Positions 1-6,369 are shown, counted from the stretch's first letter. The stretch: 7,544 bases of DNA from Candidatus Heimdallarchaeota archaeon (GCA_021399405.1 JAAFKL010000188.1:1-7544), one strand, 5' to 3'. The notes: generated by a model not told the origin, from the letters alone. Program-made: numbers and translations.

Positions 1-1072
1 CTTGAAGCTCTGCAAGTAGTAATGCTCCATCTTCTGGATCAGTACCTGCGGCAATCATGTTTTCAGCTGCATAGGCGAAGGCATATACTGCATCATATGC
101 GAATGTTGCATATGTGTTGGGCTCTCTGTCACCAGCACCTGAATAATCTGCAGGATCAGCTGCTTCCCAGCTGTCTAGGAAATCTGTGTAGATATCACCA
201 ATTCCTCTGTTAGGTCTGGTACCAATCATACCTGTCATGGCATCTTCAACATCTGTTGAACCTTCAAATACTTGTGATTGGGTGGGACCATCAGTTCCAA
301 CCCAAACATATCCGTTATCTGCAGTAATACCAACTGATGCTGCTTGTGAGAAAACAGTGACTGCATCAGCTACGATCATGTTTATAACGATGACCTTGGC
401 ACCGGAATCAACAATTGCTTGTAGTTTCACCTTGACATCTGATTCTCCAGGAGTAAATTCCTGGGGGGATAGTACCTCAATTCCGAGATCTGCTGCGGCA
501 GCCTTGAAGACATCCATACCACCTTGTCCGTAATCATCATTTGTTGAGAGGGTTGAGACTGTATCCCATCCCATCTCGTTAACAATGTTGGCTATGGCTA
601 CACCCTGAACACTGTCTGGGGGTACAACACGGAGGAAGTAGGGGAACTCTGCCTTATCAGAAAGAGTTGGTGATGTGGAGGAGTATGAGATCTGTGGTAC
701 TTTTGCAGCCTCAGCTTTTGCAGCTATGGCAGCAGACACACCAGAAGATGCAGCACCTATTAGACCGAATACACCGGCATCAATTAATTCTTGAGCAACA
801 ACTGGTCCAACGGCGGAATCAGTTGCTGTGTCACGTACTAAATATTTCAAAGTAGTATCAGCTAGTAATGTAGTATCAGCATTAATTTCTTCAATTGCAA
901 TTCTGAATGCTGCCTCTCTCTCAACTCCACCTGCGGCTAGACCACCGGTGAGTGGGAAGAGACCACCAAGTGTCAGCTCGGCTGGAGCTGCAGCACTGGT
1001 GATGGTTGGGGTAGCAACCATTGAAAATGCAAATAATAATGCAATGCTGATCATTGCGATTTTTCTTTTCAT
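1..1072 (-). CDS. livK: Branched-chain / alpha-amino acid ABC transporter substrate-binding protein (LivK / ANF-receptor type), C-terminus beyond window
   Basis: Extracellular receptor of the Liv-type importer: it binds the amino acid and hands it to LivH-LivM. I translated the minus strand by hand; 357 residues are visible and the gene continues past base 1. Residues 1-28 form a signal peptide (MKRK, a hydrophobic core, then small residues) with no lipobox cysteine, so any membrane anchor would lie in the missing C-terminus. The mature part starts TLGGLFPLTGG, the usual first strand of type I periplasmic binding proteins. Then come SSGVSAAIA (109-117), SYSSTSPTLSDK (129-140), RVVPPD (148-153), NDDYGQGG (178-185) and WVGTDG (257-262). 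These resemble the ligand domain of metabotropic glutamate receptors, and S110, T133, D153, Y181 and D261 match its alpha-amino-acid pocket. The ATG at 1070-1072 is chosen because AGGTGA (1081-1086) lies 8 nt upstream. It is divergent from livFHMG and is probably its partner. The family is certain; the exact ligand is inferred. Confidence 0.93.
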   Translation of the reverse strand, partial: MKRKIAMISIALLFAFSMVATPTITSAAAPAELTLGGLFPLTGGLAAGGVEREAAFRIAIEEINADTTLLADTTLKYLVRDTATDSAVGPVVAQELIDAGVFGLIGAASSGVSAAIAAKAEAAKVPQISYSSTSPTLSDKAEFPYFLRVVPPDSVQGVAIANIVNEMGWDTVSTLSTNDDYGQGGMDVFKAAAADLGIEVLSPQEFTPGESDVKVKLQAIVDSGAKVIVINMIVADAVTVFSQAASVGITADNGYVWVGTDGPTQSQVFEGSTDVEDAMTGMIGTRPNRGIGDIYTDFLDSWEAADPADYSGAGDREPNTYATFAYDAVYAFAYAAENMIAAGTDPEDGALLLAELQ

Positions 1073-1095
1073 TGTTCTATTCACCTAATGAAAAA

Positions 1096-1114
1096 ATCGG
1101 AAAATAATTCCGAT
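1096..1114 (-). repeat. Perfect inverted repeat in the binding-protein leader
   Basis: ATCGGAA and TTCCGAT are perfect 7-base arms around a 5-base AATAA centre. The repeat lies between the predicted transcription start (near 1129) and the ribosome site (1081-1086). It could be an operator bound by a dimeric repressor just downstream of the start site, or an RNA hairpin in the leader. The sequence shows the symmetry; the role is inferred. Confidence 0.5.
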
Positions 1115-1150
1115 AATCTTTCATTGATTAAGGTTCATAATCTACCATCC

Positions 1151-1160
1151 TTATAAAAAT
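1151..1160 (-). promoter_or_regulatory. TATA-box promoter of the binding-protein gene
   Basis: The minus strand reads ATTTTTATAA followed by GG, an archaeal TATA-like element starting 88 nt upstream of the binding-protein ATG. The expected transcription start, about 25 nt downstream, is near 1129, which leaves a leader of roughly 55 nt. The identical 10-mer occurs in the livF promoter at almost the same distance. The assignment rests on sequence only. Confidence 0.5.
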
Positions 1161-1327
1161 TATGTTTCAATGATGTGTATTGTCAAAAGAATTCATATTG
1201 GGAAAATTCTAGGTTGTCTGGATGTAATTCATTATAATTATCAAATTATATATGAATTCGGATATCAGAATTAAAGCTTGGGTCTTGAAAATCCTTTATA
1301 TTCTATAGTAACCAAATATCCCAAAAC

Positions 1328-1418
1328 CTTAATTTAAGAAGAGCATATTTTACCTTCTATCTGGTAAACTGTTGACTTAGCGAATTAGTGGAGACTAGGT
1401 TCAATTCGTGTGGAGATT
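1328..1418. repeat. Cluster of short inverted and direct repeats in the middle of the divergent region
   Basis: Four elements lie within 91 bases. They are the palindrome CTTAATTTAAG (1328-1338); TTTACC...GGTAAA with an 8-base loop (1349-1368); CGAATT...AATTCG (1381-1386 and 1403-1408); and a near-direct repeat, GTGGAGACT (1388-1396) and GTGGAGATT (1410-1418), spaced 22 bases, about two helical turns. A TATA-like TTTATATT at 1294-1301 precedes them. They may be regulator sites or part of a structured RNA, but short repeats arise easily in AT-rich DNA. Confidence 0.3.
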
Positions 1419-1741
1419 CGTACCTTATTTGTAATATTTGGTGGTGATGGGTGAAAATTATGAATTTCTAAGCAATTATTTCGATATAATGAAAATAATT
1501 GCGAAAAATTAACCATAAATAAGATATTTCTTGATCAATTGTTATTTGAAATGATAAGATTCCTATTGAAATTATATCTAGGTTGAAAAATGTACTAAAC
1601 TCAATTCTGGAGACATATCTTTAAAGAATTTTGTAATAATTTTCAATTTGTCTATTTAGAACAGCTCAACATTAATTATATTTGGTATATTAAATATCGT
1701 TAAAAGCAAAAAGAAGTAAATAGCTAAAACAGAGGTATATG

Positions 1742-1751
1742 ATTTTTATAA
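1742..1751 (+). promoter_or_regulatory. TATA-box promoter of the livFHMG operon
   Basis: ATTTTTATAA begins 87 nt before the livF ATG and is identical to the element facing the other way at 1151-1160. A start site near 1772 is expected, giving a leader of roughly 55 nt. A second AT-rich candidate, TATTAAATA, lies further upstream near 1687-1697. The matched spacing in the divergent gene favours the 1742 element. Confidence 0.5.
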
Positions 1752-1785
1752 CCTGCATCTCATGAAAGACTATGACGTGTGAAAG

Positions 1786-1809
1786 TCGTAATTTCAAGTG
1801 CGATTACGA
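1786..1809 (+). repeat. Perfect inverted repeat in the livF leader
   Basis: TCGTAAT and ATTACGA are perfect 7-base arms separated by 10 bases, ending 19 nt before the livF start codon. The left arm overlaps an alternative stem: TATGAC (1771-1776) can pair with GTCGTA (1785-1790), with one G-U pair. The two stems exclude each other. This could be an operator or a leader RNA switch; only the symmetry is observed. Confidence 0.45.
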
Positions 1810-1828
1810 TAGCGAGAGTGAGTGATTA

Positions 1829-2572
1829 ATGAGCGAAATTGTAATAGAGACTAAAAATGTAGAGTCTGGATATGGTAAGCTGCAAATCATTTTTGGAATA
1901 GATTTAGTTCTGAGAAAAGGAGAGCTTGTAACCATTATTGGACCCAATGGATCTGGTAAGTCCACTCTTATCAAAACCATAATTGGTCTTGTTCAACCAT
2001 GGAGTGGCAAAGTAATAATTAATGACGAGTATGATGTCTCTGGGATGAGACCATTTGAGATTGTAAATGCTGGTATTCCTATTAATTATGTTCCCCAGGT
2101 TGCCAATGTCTTTCCCACCCTTAGCGTACTAGAGAATTTGAAACTAGGGGCATTACCACGAAAGACAAAAGAGGGGGTAAAAGAAGATTTAGCCCAAATA
2201 TACGGATTGTTCCCAAGATTGGAGGAAAGGAAGCACCAGAAGGCAGCACTTCTCTCTGGGGGTGAGAGACAAATGCTCGCCCTGGGAAGAGCTCTGATGT
2301 CCCGTCCTGAAATACTCATCTTGGATGAACCCACTGCAGCACTCGCACCAGTTCTCGCAGACGAGATCTTTGCAAAGATTGTCGAGCTGCAAAAATTGGG
2401 TTTGAGCATCCTTTTAGTTGAACAAAGAGCCACAAGAGCACTTAGTATATCTGATCGTGGTTATGTACTGGTATCTGGCAAGGTTGCATTCCAGGGAGAT
2501 GCCAAGGATCTGATTGGAAACAAGAAAATTGGTGAGTTATATCTAGGAAAGAGGAGTAGTGATGATGAATGA
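1829..2572 (+). CDS. livF: Branched-chain amino acid ABC transporter ATP-binding protein LivF
   Basis: Cytoplasmic ATPase that pairs with LivG and powers import through LivH-LivM. The 247 residues contain, in order: the A-loop tyrosine in GYGK (Y15), Walker A GPNGSGKST (38-46), Q-loop Q90 in YVPQ, signature LSGGERQ (142-148), Walker B ILILDEP (162-168) and LLVEQRA (195-201). Q199 occupies the switch-histidine position, as is usual for LivF. The tail has the LivF pattern SDRGYVLVSGKV. The length is slightly above the usual 235-240. An in-frame TGA at 1823-1825 makes ATG 1829 the first available ATG start; a weak site GAGTGA (1816-1821) lies 7 nt upstream. It is the first gene of the operon, and its stop overlaps the livH start by 4 nt (ATGA), suggesting translational coupling. 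Identification is secure; the amino acid transported cannot be read from this subunit. Confidence 0.96.
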   Translation: MSEIVIETKNVESGYGKLQIIFGIDLVLRKGELVTIIGPNGSGKSTLIKTIIGLVQPWSGKVIINDEYDVSGMRPFEIVNAGIPINYVPQVANVFPTLSVLENLKLGALPRKTKEGVKEDLAQIYGLFPRLEERKHQKAALLSGGERQMLALGRALMSRPEILILDEPTAALAPVLADEIFAKIVELQKLGLSILLVEQRATRALSISDRGYVLVSGKVAFQGDAKDLIGNKKIGELYLGKRSSDDE

Positions 2573-3762
2573 TGGAAAAAGTATCCGAGCCACTAAAGAG
2601 ATTTCATGAGAAACGGGGAACGGCAGTTACTATAGCAACATTTATATTTGTTTATCTAATTCTGATGACCATACTTACTCTAGTGACAAATATAACCTTC
2701 CTGTCACATACAAAAATCGTAATTGTTCGTGCATCGACCTATATACTCATTTCAGTAGGTCTGACAATGACCACAAGAGTGAGAAAATTTGGTAACTTTG
2801 CTCAGGCAGAGTTTGTGACCTTCGGACTATACATCGCTGTAGCAATTAATCTAGGCAATTACAGCGGCTGGACTAGATTTATGGGGGCTATTTTTGGACC
2901 AACTATATTTGCCCAAATGATTGCTGCTTTTATATTTACAGGTTTATTGGGGGTACTCGGAGAAATTGTCATCTTCGGTCCCTTGATACGGAAGAAAGCT
3001 ACTAGACTTTCTTTGATGACCGCTTCCATTGGTTTTGGGATTATTATCAGACAGGTCTTGCAGGAGATGTTTAGTGCAGTGCTCCGCAAGAATGAACCTC
3101 TCTATCCCGGTTTTTTTGATACAATAGGTGATACCTTTATCGGAAAAATTCCGTTCATAGGTTGGCTCTTTGTAAAAAGCACGACACTTAATCTGGGATC
3201 CCTATTTAATCATAAATTCGTAATAATTACGCAAAATGATATGTGGTCAATAATTGTCATGCTCATTACTGTCTATACGCTTAATGTGATTTTTAAGAAA
3301 ACAACATTGGGTATTTCCATGCGAGCAACCTCTGATGATGCAGATTTGGCTCAGATCACCGGTATCAACACTAACAGGGTGAACTACTGGACATGGTTTA
3401 TTGCCGGTGGGGTTACTGGTATGGGTGCTCTGTTCAGATTCACAGAGAGTTCCTTCCAACCCGCGAGTGGTTTCCTTCTTCTACTAGTTATATTTGCAGT
3501 AGTAGTTCTGGGTGGATTTGATAGTTTTGAGGGCACACTTGTTGCTGGTTTTATTGTGGCATTGGTTGAGAGCTACACTGATATCCTAAACACTAATGTT
3601 TTTGCCAAGTTGAACACTAGTAATTCATTTTTTGATGCTATTATCTTCTGGGATCCAGTCGCAGACTGGACTAAGGTTATACCATTTATAATAATTATCG
3701 CGGTATTGATTTGGAGACCTAGAGGTCTTATGGGAGTAGTGGATCCCAAGAGCAAGCTATGA
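2569..3762 (+). CDS. livH: Branched-chain amino acid ABC transporter permease LivH
   Basis: Integral membrane permease forming half of the channel with LivM. The 397 residues have about eight to nine hydrophobic helices. Family landmarks are GLTMTTRVRKFGNFAQAEF (64-82), matching the LivH 'NFAHGEF' region; SIGFGIIIRQ (153-162); the cytoplasmic ATPase-coupling loop from TTLGISMRATSDD to ITGINTNRV (245-271); VVLGGFDSFEG (312-322); and the terminal RPRGLMG (383-389). It is about 90 residues longer than the E. coli protein (308, from memory). The extra length sits in an N-terminal extension, a loop at about 172-222 and a loop at about 340-366 before the last helix. The start overlaps the livF stop by 4 nt; GAGGAG (2551-2556) lies 12 nt upstream. 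A second ATG at 2572 would shorten it by one residue. Family assignment is secure; the roles of the enlarged loops are unknown. Confidence 0.94.
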   Translation: MMEKVSEPLKRFHEKRGTAVTIATFIFVYLILMTILTLVTNITFLSHTKIVIVRASTYILISVGLTMTTRVRKFGNFAQAEFVTFGLYIAVAINLGNYSGWTRFMGAIFGPTIFAQMIAAFIFTGLLGVLGEIVIFGPLIRKKATRLSLMTASIGFGIIIRQVLQEMFSAVLRKNEPLYPGFFDTIGDTFIGKIPFIGWLFVKSTTLNLGSLFNHKFVIITQNDMWSIIVMLITVYTLNVIFKKTTLGISMRATSDDADLAQITGINTNRVNYWTWFIAGGVTGMGALFRFTESSFQPASGFLLLLVIFAVVVLGGFDSFEGTLVAGFIVALVESYTDILNTNVFAKLNTSNSFFDAIIFWDPVADWTKVIPFIIIIAVLIWRPRGLMGVVDPKSKL

Positions 3763-3771
3763 GGTGTTAAA

Positions 3772-5385
3772 ATGAGTGAAAAAGAATACAAAAAACTAAA
3801 AAGAACATCACCAGGTGAGGTGATCTCTAGCTATGTAAAAATACCCAAATCTGTAAGGGATAATTTTTCTAATAATCAGTCAAAAATACTGGCCAGCCTT
3901 TTCGGAGTACCTGTAGTAATTCTATTTTTACTTCCCCTATTTAGTGGACGAATTACAGGTACGGGTTTTTACCTGAATTCCTTAACCCTAGCAGCTCTGT
4001 TCGGGGCTATGGCCTTAACCCTCAACCTCGAGGCTGGATTTCTGGGCTTGCCTAATTTTGGTAAAGTCGCATTTATTGCGGTGGGAGGTTATTCCTACGC
4101 AATATTTACTGTTGCAAACTATGGTAAGATGAATTATACTTTACTTGTTATCATAGGCTTGATAATTGCTATGGTTGTAACCAGTCTATTCGGTGTATTG
4201 CTTACCCTTCCCACCCTCAAACTTAGGGAGGATTACCTGGCAATTGTGACCATCGTAGCAGGTGAGATAGTTCGCAATATTTTCAATAATGAGGCATCTC
4301 TGGGTGGATACAATGGATTCAAGGTAAAGAATCCCGTTTACCAGTTATATGATTCAGATCTTATGATGGGAGGCCTTCTCATCAACTGGCTTCACGCCAT
4401 AATTATAATTGCAATGTTAGCTCTGAGTTATTTAGTATATTATCGTAATGTAAACAAGAAGATCGAGCACCTCCCTCAGGAAAGACAGGAAGTTCAATCA
4501 ATTGGTAAGGCCACAAACATCTTCTTCATACTAGGTGCCATTGTTATATATCTCAATTATGCCCAAATTCTATCCTCTGAAGCCATATTTGGTCTGGATA
4601 TGATGATACTAATTATTGGTGGATTAATGCTCCTCTACAGAGCAGTACCCAAAAAGCCCTCTGGTGAGATTTTCTTCGCAATTGTCGCTGGTTTGACCAT
4701 CATAAATTATGTAATCGGTCTTTTTGGTAATTATGGTACCAAATTCAAATTCATAGAATGGTATACCCTGATGCTGGCTGTGGGTGGAATGGCAATAACC
4801 TTCGTGATCGTGGAAGAACTCTACTACTCCCCCTTCGGGAGAACACTGAAGTCTATACGGGAGGATGAGACAAGTGCAATTTCTGTCGGTAAATCCGTCT
4901 TCAATTACAGGTTGCGTGCATTGATGATATCTAGTGCGCTCTCTGGTTTTGCTGGTGCATTGTATGCGATAAATCTAGTGCAAATTAATCCAAACGCCTA
5001 CATACCAGCACTAACCTTCACTCTCTATATTATGATGATAATTGGGGGTACAGCCAATAACAAGGGTGTAGTATTTGGTGCAATTGTTATCCAGCTATTA
5101 TATTCTGTGACAAGGGGTACTTTGGTGGCAGATTCTCAATTCTTCAAGGATGCAGGACTTGATCCGAGTAATCTTGGTCTCATTTTTGTTGGTGTGACCC
5201 TTATTCTCTTCCTATTGTTCGCACCAGAAGGGATATTCCCTGAGAAACGCTACAATAACCAGAGATACTACGATATGTTGCATTACAATGATGAAGAGAA
5301 CGCAGCTGACAGTGCCCTCATTGCACAGCTTATCAAACTCTCTGGTACTGAACTGGAGACAGAGGAGTGGATCACAAGTGACTAA
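3772..5385 (+). CDS. livM: Branched-chain amino acid ABC transporter permease LivM, extended form
   Basis: Second channel-forming permease. Landmarks: ALFGAMALTLNLEAGFLGL (75-93), LPNFGKVAFIAVGGYSYA (93-110), LREDYLAIVTIVAGEIVRN (151-169), GGYNGF (178-183), and the coupling loop SPFGRTLKSIREDETSA (353-369) followed by LSGFAGALYA (390-399), all typical of LivM. At 537 residues it is well above the usual 320-430. About 105 residues between the helix at 206-224 and the coupling loop are extra; they contain a charged segment (225-246) and hydrophobic stretches at about 248-263, 273-290, 298-317 and 330-350. There is also a basic N-terminal extension of about 40 residues and an acidic tail from 491 to 537. 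The ATG is preceded by GAGGTG (3761-3766), 5 nt away and overlapping the livH stop; the genes are 9 nt apart. The frame is continuous, so the insertion is not a frameshift artefact. Confidence 0.94.
   Translation: MSEKEYKKLKRTSPGEVISSYVKIPKSVRDNFSNNQSKILASLFGVPVVILFLLPLFSGRITGTGFYLNSLTLAALFGAMALTLNLEAGFLGLPNFGKVAFIAVGGYSYAIFTVANYGKMNYTLLVIIGLIIAMVVTSLFGVLLTLPTLKLREDYLAIVTIVAGEIVRNIFNNEASLGGYNGFKVKNPVYQLYDSDLMMGGLLINWLHAIIIIAMLALSYLVYYRNVNKKIEHLPQERQEVQSIGKATNIFFILGAIVIYLNYAQILSSEAIFGLDMMILIIGGLMLLYRAVPKKPSGEIFFAIVAGLTIINYVIGLFGNYGTKFKFIEWYTLMLAVGGMAITFVIVEELYYSPFGRTLKSIREDETSAISVGKSVFNYRLRALMISSALSGFAGALYAINLVQINPNAYIPALTFTLYIMMIIGGTANNKGVVFGAIVIQLLYSVTRGTLVADSQFFKDAGLDPSNLGLIFVGVTLILFLLFAPEGIFPEKRYNNQRYYDMLHYNDEENAADSALIAQLIKLSGTELETEEWITSD
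5362..5367 (+). promoter_or_regulatory. Ribosome binding site that decides the livG start
   Basis: GAGGAG lies inside the 3' end of livM. It is 10 nt from an in-frame GTG at 5378 but 19 nt from the first ATG at 5387. The livH site uses the same GAGGAG with a 12-nt spacer, so GTG 5378 is the better-placed start. The two choices differ by only three residues. Confidence 0.5.
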
Positions 5386-6169
5386 AATGGAATATGAACT
5401 CAAGGCAGAGAATGTCTATAAATACTTTGGTGGTGTAAAAGCCCTAGATGGAGCCACCGTAATTGTGGAAAAAGGAAAACTCACGAGTTTGATAGGTCCA
5501 AATGGATCCGGTAAGAGTACATTCTTCAATGTAATTACAGGATTCCTGGATTTTGATGAAAAAGATGCTTCTATAAAGTTCCAAACTCATGATATTGCTA
5601 ATGATATTCCAGAGGCTATTGCCAGCAAGGGTATGGTGAGAACCTTCCAACATACCAGGAATTTCCCAAGGATGACTGTACTGGAAAATATGCTAGTATC
5701 CCCTCAGAAACAGGCTGGGGAATCGGTTCTCTGGGCATTTCTCGGAAAGGCACTCTGGAAGAGACAGGAAGCAAGAAATGTGGTGAAAGCCATGTCCGTT
5801 CTTAAATTCCTAGAGATTGGTCATGTTATCGATCACCTGGCCGAAGAATTGTCAGGTGGACAGCAAAAACTACTTGCAATTGGTAGACTTCTTATGACAC
5901 AACCTTCTCTCCTTCTGCTAGATGAACCAGTAGCCGGGGTGAATCCCACACTGGCAAATAAAATCTTTGACAGAATAATCGAATTAAAGGACACCAAGAA
6001 TATTGATGTTCTTTTGATTGAGCATAACATGGATGTGATAATGGCTTTCTCTGATGAGATATTTGTGCTGGCAGATGGCAAAGTGATAGCACAGGGCACT
6101 CCAGAAGAAATACAGCAGAATCGACAGGTTCTTGATGCTTATCTTGGAGAGTCACCTGACGAGGCATAA
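5378..6169 (+). CDS. livG: Branched-chain amino acid ABC transporter ATP-binding protein LivG
   Basis: Cytoplasmic ATPase partner of LivF. From the GTG start it has 263 residues: YFGGVKAL (16-23), Walker A GPNGSGKST (40-48), Q-loop with the LivG hallmark VRTFQHTRNFPRMTVLEN (87-104, Q91), signature LSGGQQK (158-164), Walker B LLLLDEP (178-184) followed by VAGVNP, and the switch histidine in IEHNMD (H216). The RTFQ...RNF motif and the real switch histidine separate LivG from LivF. Its C-terminal DGKVIAQGTPEEI is typical. Length is normal for the family (about 250-260). GTG 5378 is preferred over ATG 5387 because of GAGGAG at 5362-5367; it overlaps the livM stop by 8 nt, suggesting coupled translation. 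A longer open frame from 5288 lies inside livM and lacks family homology. It is the last gene of the operon. Function is certain; the exact start is not. Confidence 0.95.
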   Translation: MTKMEYELKAENVYKYFGGVKALDGATVIVEKGKLTSLIGPNGSGKSTFFNVITGFLDFDEKDASIKFQTHDIANDIPEAIASKGMVRTFQHTRNFPRMTVLENMLVSPQKQAGESVLWAFLGKALWKRQEARNVVKAMSVLKFLEIGHVIDHLAEELSGGQQKLLAIGRLLMTQPSLLLLDEPVAGVNPTLANKIFDRIIELKDTKNIDVLLIEHNMDVIMAFSDEIFVLADGKVIAQGTPEEIQQNRQVLDAYLGESPDEA

Positions 6170-6195
6170 TATTTGTAGCATAAATCAAATTATTC

Positions 6196-6225
6196 AATTC
6201 ATGAATTAATTAATATATACCTTTT
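6196..6225 (+). terminator. Possible transcription terminator of the liv operon
   Basis: A perfect palindrome AATTCATGAATT (6196-6207) is followed by AT-rich DNA and CCTTTT (6220-6225). Archaeal termination depends mainly on T-tracts, and this is the first run of at least four T after the livG stop. The T-run is short, so the call is tentative. Confidence 0.25.
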
Positions 6226-6316
6226 ATAAATTTCATCATATTCTGTATAATCTATAACTATGGGATGGTTGTTGCATCCTCCTCCTCTTATCTAAAACCT
6301 GAAAGAAAGGTATATA
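6214..6316 (+). repeat. 11-base inverted repeat enclosing a hairpin; possible small structured RNA
   Basis: TATATACCTTT (6214-6224) is the exact reverse complement of AAAGGTATATA (6306-6316). Between them GGATG (6263-6267) and CATCC (6275-6279) form a small stem with a 7-base loop, followed by CTCCTCCTCTTATCT. TTTTATAAA (6222-6230) could act as a TATA box for an RNA beginning near 6255. The outer arms are AT-rich and may simply be two oppositely oriented TATA-like elements. Confidence 0.3.
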
Positions 6317-6359
6317 CTTTTCTGATGATAAATTTACTCAATGTGTTGTTGGAAATAAA

Positions 6360-6369
6360 TTTTAAATAA
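6360..6369 (+). promoter_or_regulatory. BRE/TATA promoter of the barrel-membrane protein gene
   Basis: TTTTAAATAA is preceded by the purine-rich GGAAATAAA, a good archaeal BRE-TATA pair. Its centre is about 37 nt before the ATG at 6401, so the transcript would begin near 6390 and have a leader of only about 10 nt. This fits the lack of a visible ribosome binding site before this gene. Confidence 0.5.

Larger units (their letters stand above)
1073..1828. other. Divergent intergenic regulatory region, no convincing gene
   Basis: About 750 very AT-rich bases separate the binding-protein gene from livF. Neither strand has an open frame with a good start and ribosome site, and I see no tRNA or rRNA. 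What can be seen is one TATA-like promoter facing each way near the edges, an inverted repeat in each predicted leader, and a cluster of short inverted and direct repeats at 1328-1418. The length exceeds what two promoters need, so a regulator-binding region or a small RNA is possible but not shown. Confidence 0.7.

Noticed and set aside
237..1088. Open frames on the plus strand opposite the binding-protein gene
   Set aside because: The minus-strand frame has a signal peptide and clear family motifs throughout; the plus-strand frames are low-complexity shadows.
1143..1170. Bacterial sigma-70 promoter for the binding-protein gene
   Set aside because: The AT-rich box is not paired with a convincing -35 element at the right distance; the archaeal TATA reading fits better and is mirrored on the other side.
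1391..1412. tRNA T-arm-like GGTTCAATTC
   Set aside because: The bases around the loop do not form a five-pair stem, and no acceptor, D or anticodon arms fit around it.
1447..1512. Small frame of 21 residues preceded by GGTGGTG
   Set aside because: The ribosome-site-like sequence abuts the ATG with no spacing, and the peptide shows no recognisable feature; chance is likely in this AT-rich stretch.
2423..2425. Glutamine instead of the ABC switch histidine in LivF
   Set aside because: LivF proteins commonly read 'VEQN/R' here, so this is a family trait and not a defect.
5288..5377. Longer N-terminus for livG starting inside livM
   Set aside because: The extra 30 residues are the shadow of livM in another frame and precede the normal LivG start motif; no ribosome site supports them.
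5833..6197. Open frames on the minus strand opposite livG (about 88-101 codons)
   Set aside because: They mirror the livG coding frame, lack ribosome sites and have no domain-like sequence.
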